Source: Streptomyces sp. NBC_00250 (GTDB lineage Bacteria > Actinomycetota > Actinomycetes > Streptomycetales > Streptomycetaceae). Taken from it: a stretch of DNA of 64,000 nucleotides. Under the pieces are notes generated by a model, which was given only the letters and a program-made list of their open reading frames with translations, made no database searches and had not been told where the DNA came from. Of this stretch, positions 18,600 through 27,690 are shown piece after piece (positions within the stretch are counted from its first letter, which is position 1; each line of letters begins with the position of its first letter). The DNA lies in NCBI RefSeq assembly GCF_036192275.1, contig NZ_CP108088.1, positions 7,984,001 to 8,048,000 of the forward strand, read 5' to 3'. The translations under genes and the position numbers were made by a program.

Positions 18600-19072
18600 G
18601 GGCCGCTCCCCTCGGCCGTGGAGTCCCGTCCCGACCGGTCGGGCGCATCGGCCCAACTTCCGTAACCCCCGGGGTCGGTGGCGGGAGCCCTGACGCCGGC
18701 AGCCTTCCACACCAGGCCCTCGGCGTAGGCGCGCGGGGACACCACGTACGGCGGTGACCCCGGCCAACTGCCCGTGTACCAGAGGTAGGTCACCTCCCGG
18801 GCGGCCTGTCTCAGCTCCCCGTCCACGACATCGTCCGGTTCTGCGGGCACCTCGCGCAGCAGACGCCCGTATCGTCGGGGGCCGAGCCGCTCCGAGGCCA
18901 CCGCACGGTACACATCGGTCAGCCCCGTGGCCGCCAGGTCCTCTTCGTCGAAACCGGTCAGCCGCGCCGACAGGGCGGTGAAGCGCAGTGTCTCGTCTGT
19001 GATGGGCACGCGGGCATCGGTGCCCCGCCACGTGCCGGGCCATGCGCCGCCTCCCACGAAGGGCTTGATCAC
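18596..19072 (-). CDS. sugar dehydrogenase small subunit-like protein
   Basis: A 158-residue protein that resembles the small (gamma) subunit of gluconate/glucose/sorbitol dehydrogenases: ITDETLRFTALSARLTGFDE, AAREVTYLWYTG and VSPRAYAEGLVWKAAG fit that family. Known members carry a Tat signal that also exports the catalytic subunit. Here neither the chosen GTG start at 19072 nor the longer open frame to 19219 shows a twin-arginine signal, so the complex may be cytoplasmic. The start choice keeps the divergent kinase promoter free. It is coupled to the GMC gene by GTGA. Confidence 0.7.
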   Translation of the reverse strand: MIKPFVGGGAWPGTWRGTDARVPITDETLRFTALSARLTGFDEEDLAATGLTDVYRAVASERLGPRRYGRLLREVPAEPDDVVDGELRQAAREVTYLWYTGSWPGSPPYVVSPRAYAEGLVWKAAGVRAPATDPGGYGSWADAPDRSGRDSTAEGSGP

Positions 19073-19142
19073 GCCCCTGGGCGCGCCCCTGAGCGCTCCC
19101 CCTGAGAGGGCCGCGCACGGATGGGCCGCATAGAGTTCCCGG

Positions 19143-19754
19143 GTGGGCGGTGACGAAGAAGAGCGGGGGCTTCCCGGCTGGCGTGTGCTGGTCGTCGGAG
19201 GTGCGTCGGGGATGGGCAAGACCCGGGTCAGCCGGGCCTTGGCGCGGCGGTACGACGTCCCCGTCGTGGAGATCGACGACGTCGTGGAGGCGCTCCTGGC
19301 CGTGACCAGGCCCGAGCATCTCCCCGAGGTCCATTACTGGCGTACGCACCCCGAAGCCGCGCATCGGACCCCGGAGTCCGTGGTCGAGCGGCAGATCGCG
19401 GTCGCGCGGGCGCTCGTGCCGGCGGTCGAGGCGGTGGTGGCCAACCACGTGGACACCGATACGCCGGTGATCGTCGAAGGGGACTACGTCCTCCCCGGAC
19501 AGGCGGGGACGAACGGGCTGGTTCGCGCCGTCTTCGTGCACGAGGACAGCGAAGCGCACGTGGTCTCCAACTACCTGGCGCGTGAGCCGAAGGAGGGGCC
19601 TCAGCACCATCGAGCGCGGGTGAGCGTCCTCTACGGACGATGGCTGGCCGATCAGGCACATGCCGTGGGAGTTCCGGTGGTCGCACCGCGCCCTTGGCAC
19701 GACCTCCCGCACCGCGTCGACCACCTGGTCCGAACCGGGGGCCGCGGCGGCTGA
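19143..19754 (+). CDS. P-loop kinase-like protein
   Basis: A 203-residue P-loop NTPase. Walker A is [10 protein letters not shown] at residues 19-28, and a second acidic strand [13 protein letters not shown] follows; [11 protein letters not shown] looks like the Walker B/substrate strand. It resembles small-molecule kinases (2-phosphoglycerate kinase or shikimate kinase-like), but the substrate is unknown. Start is GTG at 19143. It is monocistronic and divergent from the dehydrogenase small subunit. Confidence 0.8.
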   Translation: MGGDEEERGLPGWRVLVVGGASGMGKTRVSRALARRYDVPVVEIDDVVEALLAVTRPEHLPEVHYWRTHPEAAHRTPESVVERQIAVARALVPAVEAVVANHVDTDTPVIVEGDYVLPGQAGTNGLVRAVFVHEDSEAHVVSNYLAREPKEGPQHHRARVSVLYGRWLADQAHAVGVPVVAPRPWHDLPHRVDHLVRTGGRGG

Positions 19755-19789
19755 CGCCCGGACCACCGGCTTCTGCCCTGGGCCGCGGC

Positions 19790-19905
19790 GTCCGATCCGC
19801 AGCCGCACCCGCATCCCTGTCGGCGTCCGCACCGCATCCGTATCGGCGTCCGCGTCCGCACCCGCACCCGCGTCCGCACCCGCGTCCGCGTCCGCATCAC
19901 GGCGC
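19790..19905. repeat. low-complexity hexamer tract ahead of SpaA-type gene
   Basis: About 115 bases of irregular CGTCCG/CACCCG/CATCCG hexamers lie between the kinase and the secreted protein. All three plus-strand frames read as Ala/Ser/Pro or Arg/His repeats with no convincing start, so I treat it as non-coding repeat. Confidence 0.7.
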
Positions 19906-20029
19906 ATCACGGTCCTGCTGCTCCATCTGGCAGGCGTCCTTCACGCCATACGGTGAGCGCGGCCCCCGAGCGGATCAACCCCGGGCACCGCGCATGGTGC
20001 GCCGACCTGCGGGAACTGAGACTCGCGCC

Positions 20030-21934
20030 ATGAAAACCGATACCCGCAGACGTCCCGCGCGTCGTCGGAGACGTACCGGCTCCGGCTCCGTCGGACTCGC
20101 GTGCGCTCTGTCCCTTGTCGTGGCACCCGCGCTCATGCTCGGCCCGGCTGCGTCCATCGCGCTCGCCGCCCCCCTTCCCGGTGGGCTCGGCCCCTGTGTC
20201 CCCGGGGACTGCCCCGACGACTTCCCCGAGATCGACAACGGCGACATCGCCGGGCGTGACAAGGCGATCAACATCTTCGTGGGGGAGGACTTCCTCGTCC
20301 GTGGCCGGGCGGCCGAGGCCGAAGGACGGGTCGTGGTCCTGGACGACTTCGACCAGAACAAGGACGCGGAGGCCGGCGGCAACTACAACCTCGGCATCGT
20401 CGGCGTCGGATCCCGAGTGCCCCCGCCCGACGGATCGGACTTCCTCACCACCGGCGGAGGCGTCACCGTCGCCGCGGGCCAGACCCTCGACACGAAGGGC
20501 GGCATCGAGACGGAGCAGGGGATCGTCCGTCACGCGGGCCCGGTCTCGGGCACGGTGACCGGCACCCTCGTCGAGGACGCGAACGCCGTCGCGCCGTACG
20601 CCGGGCTTCGCGACCAGCTCACCGCCGCCAGCCGCTGCTACGCCCGGGTCGACGGCCAACCGAGGACGCCCACCGGCACGGCGGAGAACCAGGGCGGCCA
20701 GACGCTCTTCACCGGTGACGGACGTTCGCAACTCCAGGTCTTCAACGTCGAATTCAACCTCACGACCCCGTCCGGGCAGCAGCAGGGCATCGTCTTCGCG
20801 AACATCCCCGACACGGCGACGGTCCTCGTCAACGTCCTCGGCCCCAACCGTACGCTCAGCACCTACAGCGGCGGCATCGACGACGACACGGACCCGCTGA
20901 ACGCCTACCGCGAGCGACTGCTGTGGAACTTCCCGGACGCCACCTCGGTGAACCTGTCCGGCACCGGACAGTTCCAGGGAAGCTTCCTCATCGGGGAGCA
21001 GTCGTCGAGCACGACGGTCACCCTGCCCGGCATCAACGGCCGGTTCTTCACCACGGGGTCCCTCACCCACACCAGCGCCGCCACGGGCGGCGGCGGCCAG
21101 GAGTTCCACGCCTACCCGTTCAACGGCGACCTTCCGAACTGCGACGGGACCAACACGGTCACCGGTGAGGTGCGGGTGGTGAAGACGGACGTGGAGTCGG
21201 GTGAGGTGCTGCGGGGGGCTTCGTTCCAGCTGTGGGAGGAGACGAACGGTGTGCTGGGTCTGCAGACGAGCGGCCCGGACCCCGACACCGTGGTCGGTGG
21301 TCCCTGCACCACCGACGCGGAGGGTGTCTGTGAGCGGACGGTGGAGACGGGGACGTACTACTGGCAGGAGACGGATGCTCCTGACGGGTACGACCTTCCG
21401 ACGTCGCCGGTCTTCGGGCCGCTGGAGCTGACCCAGGAGAACGCGGCGGCGGGGGTGTCCGTCACGGCGTCCAACAGCCGCACGCCGGTCTCGCCCGGTA
21501 CCGGCTCGGTCAAGCTCCTCAAGTCCGACGCGGACAGCCGTCTGCCTCTCAGGGGCGCGACGTTCGAGCTGTGGGAGGAGACCAACGGGCGCACCGGATT
21601 GCAGACGGGTGGCACTGACCCCGACACCCGGGTCGGGACTCCGTGCACCACCGGCGTCGCGGGCCTGTGCTCCTTCGACGAGCTGGACAACGGCACCTAC
21701 TACCTGAGGGAGACCGCCGTCCCGGACGGCTACGTCCTGCCCGCCGATCCGGTCACGGGACCCTACGTCGTCAGCGGTGACCAGAAGGTCGTGCTGGCCA
21801 GGCTGGACAACAGCCGAGCCGACGAACCCTGCGAGGACGGGGGATACGGCGACCAGGGGTACGGGGACCAGGGATACGGCGACCAGGGGTACGGCGACTG
21901 CCCCGGCGGCAAGGGCCGTACCGGCAAAGCCTGA
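20030..21934 (+). CDS. secreted choice-of-anchor A protein with two SpaA-type domains
   Basis: A 634-residue exported protein. A basic Arg-rich n-region ([11 protein letters not shown]) and a long hydrophobic stretch ending ALAAP form the signal peptide. Residues about 45-375 match the choice-of-anchor A fold ([31 protein letters not shown]). Two SpaA/Cna-B-like domains follow ([20 protein letters not shown] and [20 protein letters not shown]). Each has the lysine and the glutamate ([24 protein letters not shown]) that form intramolecular isopeptide bonds in pilin domains. The tail is four YGDQG repeats and a Gly/Lys end; I see no LPXTG motif and no C-terminal membrane helix. Start ATG at 20030; an in-frame ATG at 19994 is possible. 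Confidence 0.85.
   Translation: MKTDTRRRPARRRRRTGSGSVGLACALSLVVAPALMLGPAASIALAAPLPGGLGPCVPGDCPDDFPEIDNGDIAGRDKAINIFVGEDFLVRGRAAEAEGRVVVLDDFDQNKDAEAGGNYNLGIVGVGSRVPPPDGSDFLTTGGGVTVAAGQTLDTKGGIETEQGIVRHAGPVSGTVTGTLVEDANAVAPYAGLRDQLTAASRCYARVDGQPRTPTGTAENQGGQTLFTGDGRSQLQVFNVEFNLTTPSGQQQGIVFANIPDTATVLVNVLGPNRTLSTYSGGIDDDTDPLNAYRERLLWNFPDATSVNLSGTGQFQGSFLIGEQSSSTTVTLPGINGRFFTTGSLTHTSAATGGGGQEFHAYPFNGDLPNCDGTNTVTGEVRVVKTDVESGEVLRGASFQLWEETNGVLGLQTSGPDPDTVVGGPCTTDAEGVCERTVETGTYYWQETDAPDGYDLPTSPVFGPLELTQENAAAGVSVTASNSRTPVSPGTGSVKLLKSDADSRLPLRGATFELWEETNGRTGLQTGGTDPDTRVGTPCTTGVAGLCSFDELDNGTYYLRETAVPDGYVLPADPVTGPYVVSGDQKVVLARLDNSRADEPCEDGGYGDQGYGDQGYGDQGYGDCPGGKGRTGKA
21842..21898. repeat. 15-bp tandem repeat encoding YGDQG
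   Basis: Four copies of a GGATACGGCGACCAG-like unit lie at the 3' end of the secreted protein gene; the last copy diverges to end in a cysteine codon (GDC). Confidence 0.9.
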
Positions 21935-21935
21935 G

Positions 21936-21977
21936 GAGCCACGAGCCACGAGCCACGAGCCACGAGCCACGAGCCGC
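21936..21977. repeat. 7-bp tandem repeat (GAGCCAC x6)
   Basis: Six copies of GAGCCAC, the last reading GAGCCGC, start two bases after the stop codon of the secreted SpaA-type protein. They are non-coding and not self-complementary. Confidence 0.95.
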
Positions 21978-22141
21978 GTCCACCGTCCGACGTGACGGTG
22001 GGCGCGACTCTCCGCACCTGAGCTGTCCGAGCCCGCGCATCCCGCGTCGGCCAGAGGCTTCCCGAGTCACCCGTTTGTCCACCCCGCCTGGCCGGAACGC
22101 TGCGGGCGGGTTTGTCTGAGTCCAATCGCGAGGAGGCACCC

Positions 22142-23464
22142 GTGCCGGAGGACGAAAGCACGAACGAACTGGCCGCACTGCGAGCCCGGATCGCCGCGCT
22201 GGAAGCAGACGCGGCCCGCCCGCCACGGCGCCATCGCGGCCGCTCGTTCCTGGCCGCCGTCCTGATCGTGATCGGATGCCTGCTCGCCCCGCTGGGCATC
22301 GTCGCCGCCTGGACCGCGGACATCGTCGGCGACACCGACCGGTACGTCTCCACCGTCGCCCCTCTCGCCTCCGACGAGGACGTGCAGGTGGCGGTCGCGA
22401 ACCGGGTGACGGGCGCGGTCATGGAGAAGATCGATCTGGAGGACCTCCTGGAGGGGGTCGCCCCCGACCAGCGTCCGCTGCTCGCCAAGGCGCTGGGGAA
22501 GCTGGGCGGATCGCTGGAGAGCGCGATCCGGAGCTTCGTCCACGAGAAGACGCAGGAGGTCGTGGCCTCGGACGCCTTCGCGACGGTCTGGACCGACGCG
22601 AACAGGGCGATCCACACCTCGCTCGTCCGTGCCCTGACGGGCAGCGGTGACGGAGCCGTACAGATCAACAACGACACCGTGACCGTCGACCTCGCGCCCG
22701 TGATCGAACGGGTCAAGGAACGGCTGGTCGACTCGGGGCTCACCATCGCCGGCAAGATCCCCGAGATCCACACCGACTTCACCGTCGTCAAGTCCGAGGA
22801 CATCGGCAAGGTCAAGACCGGATTCCGGCTGCTGCAGATCATGGGGGTGTGGCTGCCCCTTCTCGCCCTCCTGCTGATCGCCGCGGGCATCCTGCTCTCC
22901 ACCCACCGCCGTCGCACCCTGATCGCCTCGGCACTCGGGCTCGCCTTCGCGGCCCTGGTCCTCGGCGTCGGCCTGACCGTGTTCCGTACGGTCTACCTCA
23001 ACGCCCTGCCCGACACCGTCTCCCAGCCCGCGGCCGAGTCCGTCTACGACGCGCTGATCCACTTCCTGCGCACCACGGTCCGCATGGTCATCGTCCTCGG
23101 CGTGGTGCTCGCCCTGGCCGCCTGGCTCACCGGCCCCAGCCGCCCCGCCGTCGTCACCCGCCGCATCTGGAACTCCGGCATCGTCGCCACCCGTACCGCG
23201 GCGGAGGGATTGGGCCTGCGCACGGGACCGGTCGGCCCGTTCATCCGTCGCCACCGCAAGTGGATCACCTGGATCCTGGTCGGGATCGCCGTACTCGTGT
23301 ACATCCTGTGGGACCACCCCACCGGCTGGGTCGTCGTCGGTCTCGCCCTGTGCCTGCTCTTCGCCTTCGCGGTGACCGGGTTCCTCGCGGCCGAGCCTTC
23401 GGACGCCGACGCCGACGCCGACGCCAACGCCGATGGCGATGGCGAAGCGCGGACGCAGGCGTAG
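22142..23464 (+). CDS. multi-pass integral membrane protein
   Basis: A 440-residue membrane protein of unknown function. An N-terminal coiled segment (ELAALRARIAALEADAA) precedes one transmembrane helix (about residues 36-60). A soluble, probably extracytoplasmic domain of about 180 residues follows (YVSTVAPLASDEDVQVAVAN; NNDTVTVDLAPVIERVKERL), and then about five helices in the C-terminal half with a basic loop (RRHRKW). The tail is an Asp-Ala repeat (DADADADANADGDG). GTG at 22142 is preceded by GAGGAGG at ideal spacing and is preferred to the TTG at 22112. Upstream, 21978-22141 holds only the likely promoter. It is followed at 24 bp by the YihY/BrkB gene. Confidence 0.82.
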   Translation: MPEDESTNELAALRARIAALEADAARPPRRHRGRSFLAAVLIVIGCLLAPLGIVAAWTADIVGDTDRYVSTVAPLASDEDVQVAVANRVTGAVMEKIDLEDLLEGVAPDQRPLLAKALGKLGGSLESAIRSFVHEKTQEVVASDAFATVWTDANRAIHTSLVRALTGSGDGAVQINNDTVTVDLAPVIERVKERLVDSGLTIAGKIPEIHTDFTVVKSEDIGKVKTGFRLLQIMGVWLPLLALLLIAAGILLSTHRRRTLIASALGLAFAALVLGVGLTVFRTVYLNALPDTVSQPAAESVYDALIHFLRTTVRMVIVLGVVLALAAWLTGPSRPAVVTRRIWNSGIVATRTAAEGLGLRTGPVGPFIRRHRKWITWILVGIAVLVYILWDHPTGWVVVGLALCLLFAFAVTGFLAAEPSDADADADANADGDGEARTQA

Positions 23465-23488
23465 GGGCGGATGCCGGGAGAAGGCCGC

Positions 23489-24412
23489 ATGTCGGCCCTT
23501 GCGACACGATGGCGACTGCTGCGTGCGAGGGCCGAGGCGCGCCTGCCCGTCCTGACCGAGATCGCGAGCCGGTTGTTGTCCGGGAACCTGCTGGACGCGG
23601 GCACCCGGCTGGCGGCTCAGGCGTTCCTGGCCGCCGTGCCGCTCCTGTTCGCCGTCGCGGCGTTCGCCCCGCACTCGGTACGTGACCAGCTGCGGGAGTC
23701 CCTGCGTGCGATGTTCGGACTGAGCGGTCGTTCCGACGTCGAGCTGCAGCAGGTGCTCGGTGACTCCGCCGACGGCGACTTGAAGGAGACGACGGGTACG
23801 GTCGGTCTGGTCGTCGCGCTGGCCTCGGCGACCAGTTTCAGCCGGGCGATGGCCCGGGTCTGCGAGCGGGCCTGGGCGCTGCCCAAATCCAAGACGCGGG
23901 TCGCGGTCTGGCGTTGGTTGGTGTGGCTGCTGGCCCTGCTGCTCGTGGTTCTGATGCAGGGGCCGATGCGGGACGGCTTCGGGGCGGGCCTGTGGGTCGG
24001 CGTGCCGGTCTTCTTCCTCGTGAGCACCGGGATCTGGATGTGGACCCAGCATCTGCTCCTCGCCAACCGCGTCCGATGGCTGCCGCTGCTGCCGGGTGCG
24101 GTCCTGGCGGCGACGGCCACGAGCGGGCTGGCGCTGACGGCGCGCCTGTACATGCCCAACGCGTTCAACAGGGCGCTGGGGGAGTACGGGTCCCTGGGCC
24201 TCGTCCTCACCATGCTGTCCTGGCTGATCGTCGTGTGCGCGGCGGTCACCTTCGCGTTCACCATCGGGGCGGTGCTCGCGCAGGAACCGCCCCTGTGTCA
24301 CTACCTGGGGCCGAAGGACGAGGGGCCGAAGGACGAGGAGCCGAAGGACGAGGAGCGGACAGAGGCGGACGATCAGGGTCCGACGGAGGAGCCCCCGGCC
24401 GGGAACACGTGA
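23489..24412 (+). CDS. YihY/BrkB-family membrane protein
   Basis: A 307-residue membrane protein of the YihY/virulence factor BrkB family (UPF0761). About six transmembrane helices are visible, with family-like segments LDAGTRLAAQAFLAAVPLLF, YMPNAFNRALGEYGSLGLVL and the C-terminal AAVTFAFTIGAVLA. The family's role is unsettled (ribonuclease BN naming is an old error). The C-terminus has three GPKDE-type repeats from a 15-bp tandem repeat (24308-24352) and an acidic end. ATG at 23489 follows GGGAGAAGG; ATG at 23471 is the alternative. Confidence 0.87.
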   Translation: MSALATRWRLLRARAEARLPVLTEIASRLLSGNLLDAGTRLAAQAFLAAVPLLFAVAAFAPHSVRDQLRESLRAMFGLSGRSDVELQQVLGDSADGDLKETTGTVGLVVALASATSFSRAMARVCERAWALPKSKTRVAVWRWLVWLLALLLVVLMQGPMRDGFGAGLWVGVPVFFLVSTGIWMWTQHLLLANRVRWLPLLPGAVLAATATSGLALTARLYMPNAFNRALGEYGSLGLVLTMLSWLIVVCAAVTFAFTIGAVLAQEPPLCHYLGPKDEGPKDEEPKDEERTEADDQGPTEEPPAGNT

Positions 24413-24429
24413 CCTGCCGCTTCCGCGGC

Positions 24430-24462
24430 CGCCGCCGATCAGGCCCTCGCTGACCGGCGGCG
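24430..24462. terminator. bidirectional hairpin terminator
   Basis: CGCCGCCGATCAG (24430-24442) pairs with CTGACCGGCGGCG (24450-24462) with one mismatch around the loop GCCCTCG. It sits between the convergent YihY/BrkB and binding-protein genes. Confidence 0.75.
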
Positions 24463-24471
24463 CCGGGGTCC

Positions 24472-25593
24472 TCAGCCCGTGTGGAGGATGCGGAAGCGAC
24501 CTGGTTCCGCCGGATCTCGATCGACGACCTGGACGGGCGGCCAGGCCCACTGCCACACGCCGATGCCCGGCGGCCGGGAGAACCGGATCTGACCGCGGGT
24601 GCCCTCGACCGCGACGCTCGGCCAGGATTCGGCGATGCGCTTCCGGTCCGTGCCGTGGGAACGCAGCACATCGGCGAGGACGGCGATCGTGTCGTAGCCC
24701 TCGAAGGCGACGAAGGAGGGCGCTTCGCCCAGCCGTTCACGGAGGGCCGTACCGACGCGCGCACCGAGTGGGCCGAGCCGCTCGGGGAGGTAGCGCAGGA
24801 AGGGGATCCCGGCGCCGTCGGCGCCCAGGAGCGTCGCCCATTCGGCGAACTCCGGCTGCCCGGCCGGAGCACCCAGCACGGTCTCGGCGAGGCGCGGGTC
24901 GCGGCGGACGGCCTTGACGATCGGCACCGCCGGCTCAGGGTGGCCGACCAGCAGAAGGAGCGCGGTCGTGCGGTGCTCGACGAGTGCGTCGCACACCGCC
25001 GCGGGGGTGAGCCCGCGCATGTCGAGCTCGATGACCGTGCCGCCGCGTGGGGCGAGGTGATCCCGCAGAATCCCGGCCCCGGATGCCCAGTAGACACTCG
25101 GATCGGCTGCCACGGCGATTCGGGTGTGGCCGGCGCCGAGGAGGAAGTCAGCGTAGATCCGCCATCCGTGGGACTGCGCCGGGGCGACGCGTGTGACCCA
25201 TTCCGTCGGCTGGTCGGTGAGCGCGTCGAGAACGGCTGACGAGCAGAGGAACGGCACACCGAGGGCATCGGCCCTGGCGGCGACGGCGCGCGCGACGACG
25301 CTGTGATACTCGCCGACCACGGCGGCCACGCCGAGGCCCGCCAGTTCGTCCACGGCCGCAGCGGCCCTCTGGGGATCGGCGGCGGTGTCCCGGACCATCA
25401 GTTCGACGGGCCGTCCGGCGATCCCACCGGCGTCATTGACCTCGCGTACGCCCAGTTCGAGTCCGGCGAGCACGTGCCGGCCCGCCTCGACCCAGCCGGG
25501 CCGCGTCAGCGGAACGAGAGCACCGATCCTGACGGAGGAGTCGGACGCTCCGTCAGCGCGCTCCGCTGCGGGCGGCGATGGTGGTGTGTGCAT
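24472..25593 (-). CDS. branched-chain amino-acid ABC binding-protein homologue without signal peptide
   Basis: A 373-residue type I periplasmic binding protein of the Leu/Ile/Val group (VRIGALVPLTRPGWVEAGRH then VLAGLELGVREVNDAGGIAG; later SFVAFEGYDTIAVLADVLRS). The first 20 residues (MHTPPSPPAAERADGASDSS) are polar, with no hydrophobic core, lipobox or Tat motif, and the core domain starts at once. It is therefore probably cytoplasmic, as in the AmiC or ANF-like sensor use of this fold. There is no permease or ATPase nearby. Ligand unknown. Confidence 0.85.
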   Translation of the reverse strand: MHTPPSPPAAERADGASDSSVRIGALVPLTRPGWVEAGRHVLAGLELGVREVNDAGGIAGRPVELMVRDTAADPQRAAAAVDELAGLGVAAVVGEYHSVVARAVAARADALGVPFLCSSAVLDALTDQPTEWVTRVAPAQSHGWRIYADFLLGAGHTRIAVAADPSVYWASGAGILRDHLAPRGGTVIELDMRGLTPAAVCDALVEHRTTALLLLVGHPEPAVPIVKAVRRDPRLAETVLGAPAGQPEFAEWATLLGADGAGIPFLRYLPERLGPLGARVGTALRERLGEAPSFVAFEGYDTIAVLADVLRSHGTDRKRIAESWPSVAVEGTRGQIRFSRPPGIGVWQWAWPPVQVVDRDPAEPGRFRILHTG

Positions 25594-26213
25594 GCGGCGC
25601 GTCTCCCGAGTGACGAGTCGGTCGCCACTCGCCCGGACAGCAGAGTGAACGTCAGTGGCGCCGAGAGTAACCGAGCGTCTGGTCGAGCGGCCGGGGGAGG
25701 GGTGGCGTCACGGGCGCGACCGACATCGAACGCCGGGCGGCAGCGACGAGAGCACGCCGGTGCGGTGGGAGTCTGCACCGCCGGTCACCCTCGCGGGGGA
25801 CCTTGAGCATCGTCGGCTGGAAGGCTTTCACGTACTACAGGTACCTGACATTCAGGCGACACCGGTCCGCCAGTACGTCATGTCCCGGGAATGGCCTGAT
25901 GGAAATCGGCCACCCGTAGCACGCAACCATGAGTCGTCAGTCGCGACAAATTCCGTCCGTGCTCGGAAAGCTGAAAGGCAGGTCAGATGGATCACGACTC
26001 TGCAGAGCTCGCGACCATCGGCGGTCTGGCGATATCGCTCGATCTCACCCGAACCCGACAACTCCAGTCAGCCTCTGCTCCGCACTCGCCCTCCCGAAGA
26101 GGCCTGTTTTCACCTGCCGCGCGGGAAATGATGGTTGAATTTTGTGCAGGAGTCGCCACGTCGTTCAGCGCGACCCGGGGATCAAATGGACTCGATCAAC
26201 CGAGAGGATAGAC
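25594..26213. other. intergenic region, lower GC, with promoter of SapA-like gene
   Basis: These 620 bases separate divergent genes. I see no ORF with codon use like the neighbours. The second half (from about 25900) is visibly AT-richer than the rest of the window. GAGAGGATAGAC just before the ATG at 26214 is the ribosome site of the SapA-like gene. No clear operator or terminator. Confidence 0.5.
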
Positions 26214-26642
26214 ATGCGCCGTTCTGCCGCTTCGTTCGCCGTTCTCGCCATGGCTGCGACCGGAGTCATAGGTCTGGCCCCTAGCGCATCCGCCGGATCC
26301 TATGGCTGTGCCGGGTCCTTGGTCTATTCAAGGAATTTGATGGGCGTGGACGGAAGCGTGTGGTCCACCGCTCAAATTTACTACTCTTCGGCCAATAATG
26401 GCACCAACTGTGCGGTCTTGGTCGCCAAGAAGTGGGCGGGCATCAAGCACCCGATGGGCATAAACCTGTCGGTTGACGGGCGCGCCGGCGTTCAAGTGAA
26501 CAATGGCCAGTTCTCCTCGTATGCCGGCCCGGTGATCCAGAAGAATACGAATGGTCACTGCGTGACCAGCAATTTCTTCGAGGACGCTCCCAACGGTAGT
26601 AGCTCGTCCAATGACGAAATTGCCCACGTCGCTTGCGGCTGA
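26214..26642 (+). CDS. small secreted protein resembling spore-associated protein A
   Basis: A 142-residue exported protein. Signal peptide MRRSAASFAVLAMAATGVIG...APSASA ends at a clear AxA site at about residue 27, leaving a mature part of about 115 residues with four cysteines (GCAGSL, NCAVLVAKK, GHCVTSN, HVACG), probably two disulfides. The spacing of AQIYYSSANNGTNCAV and SYAGPVIQKNTNGHCV recalls the SapA spore-coat family of Streptomyces, but similarity is moderate. The gene is richer in A/T than its neighbours. It sits beside IS debris, so transfer is plausible. Confidence 0.75.
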   Translation: MRRSAASFAVLAMAATGVIGLAPSASAGSYGCAGSLVYSRNLMGVDGSVWSTAQIYYSSANNGTNCAVLVAKKWAGIKHPMGINLSVDGRAGVQVNNGQFSSYAGPVIQKNTNGHCVTSNFFEDAPNGSSSSNDEIAHVACG

Positions 26643-26850
26643 GTTCACCGCCCGGCGGGCGTGTGGGACCGGTGGTGACCCAGGTGCCGGCGCCGTAGGG
26701 GCGCGGTCGGCGAGGATGGGGACACCTGACGCTCGCAGATCCGGATGATGCGGCGGGCGCGGGCCGCGGGCAGGTCATGGACGGGGCCCGACAGCGCGGG
26801 CGAGATCCGTAGGACCTCGCCCGGGGGGTCACCGGAGCGGCGAACGCACG
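26643..26850. other. unrecognised sequence between SapA-like gene and IS end
   Basis: A minus-strand frame is open here (for example VRRSGDPPGEVLRISPALS), but it has no start of its own and I do not recognise it. It could be a gene fragment cut by the IS1380 end at 26851. Confidence 0.35.
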
Positions 26851-26871
26851 CTAGCCTCGCGCTTTCACGAG
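26851..26871. repeat. IS1380-type left terminal inverted repeat
   Basis: CTAGCCTCGCGCTTTCACGAG matches the reverse complement of 31789-31807 at 14 of 19 positions. It stands about 70 bp before the truncated transposase copy at 26938, consistent with the left end of an IS1380-family element whose 5' coding part is deleted. Confidence 0.6.
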
Positions 26872-26937
26872 GTGGGGTGTCCGAGGCTTGATCAAATAAG
26901 TGGATAGTGCTCCTGACCTGCAACGATGGGACTCGTC

Positions 26938-27305
26938 GAGGGTCCTGTTGGACGTGGCCCTGGCGGTCGCATTGGGCGGGGACTGCCTCGCGGATGTCGG
27001 CATGCTGCGGGCCGAGCCGGCCGTGTTCGGGCCGGTGGCCTCCGATCCGACGGTCTCCCGCCTGATCAACACCCTCGCAGCCTCCAGCCAGAAGGCCCTG
27101 CAGGCGACTCGTTCCGCACGGGCCCAATCCCGCGAGCGGGTCTGGCAGCTGGCCGAGGGCAGTGCGCCTGATGCGGGCGGGACGGTGACCGTCGACCTCG
27201 ACGGGGTGCTGGTGATCTCGCACTCCGACAAGGAGGACGCCGCACCCACCTGGAAGCGGACCTACGCGCACCATTCCTTGATGGGGTTCGTCGGCCACGG
27301 GCAGG
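26938..27305 (+). pseudogene. truncated IS1380-family transposase (copy A)
   Basis: The plus strand reads VLLDVALAVALGGDCLADVG...VFGPVASDPTVSRLINTLA...DLDGVLVISHSDKEDA...HHSLMGFVGHG, the N-terminal third of an IS1380 transposase with the first catalytic-domain strand (TVDLDGVL). It lacks the extreme N-terminus and stops abruptly at about 27305, where an inverted piece of another copy begins. Its sequence is clearly diverged from the copy at 30.3 kb. Confidence 0.85.
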
Positions 27306-27690
27306 GCGGCCACCGGCTCCCCGCTCCCGCCGCTTCCGTGGTCGACGAAGGCCATCAGAGGATGGTGTCCGAAGGTCTTCTTCCAGGTCGCGGTGGCGTC
27401 CTGCTTCTCGGAGTGAGCCGGCACGAGCACCCCGTCCAGGTCCACGATCACCTGCCCCGCGGCATCCGGCGCCGCAGTGCCGGCCAGCTTCCACACGTGC
27501 TCGCGCACGCCGGCCCGAGCGGTCCTGATCGCGGACAGGGCCTTCGGCCCGGCTGCGGCGAGGGCGTCGACGAGCCGGGAGACCGTGGGGTCGGAGGCCA
27601 CCGGCCCGAACACGCCGGGCTCGGCCCGCAGCGTCCCGACATCCGCGAGGCAGTCCCCGCCCAGCGCGACCGAGAGGTGCTGCGCCTGAA
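27302..27690 (-). pseudogene. inverted IS1380 transposase fragment (copy B')
   Basis: On the minus strand this reads QHLSVALGGDCLADVGTLRA...DHGSGGSGEPVAALP and is nearly identical to 30464-30836, with only a few mismatches (for example GTLRA for GMLRA). It joins copy A head-on at a short shared stretch near GGCCGCCCTGC. It ends within a few bases of the frameshift site seen in the 30.3-kb copy. Confidence 0.85.

Noticed and set aside
16782..18665. Plus-strand frame of about 630 codons across the GMC gene
   Set aside because: Antisense shadow; the minus strand has FAD motifs and matching operon overlaps.
19790..19905. Coding extension of the secreted SpaA-type protein with Ala/Ser/Pro repeats
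   Set aside because: A good signal peptide begins at ATG 20030; the repeat tract upstream has no start or ribosome site and would mask the signal.
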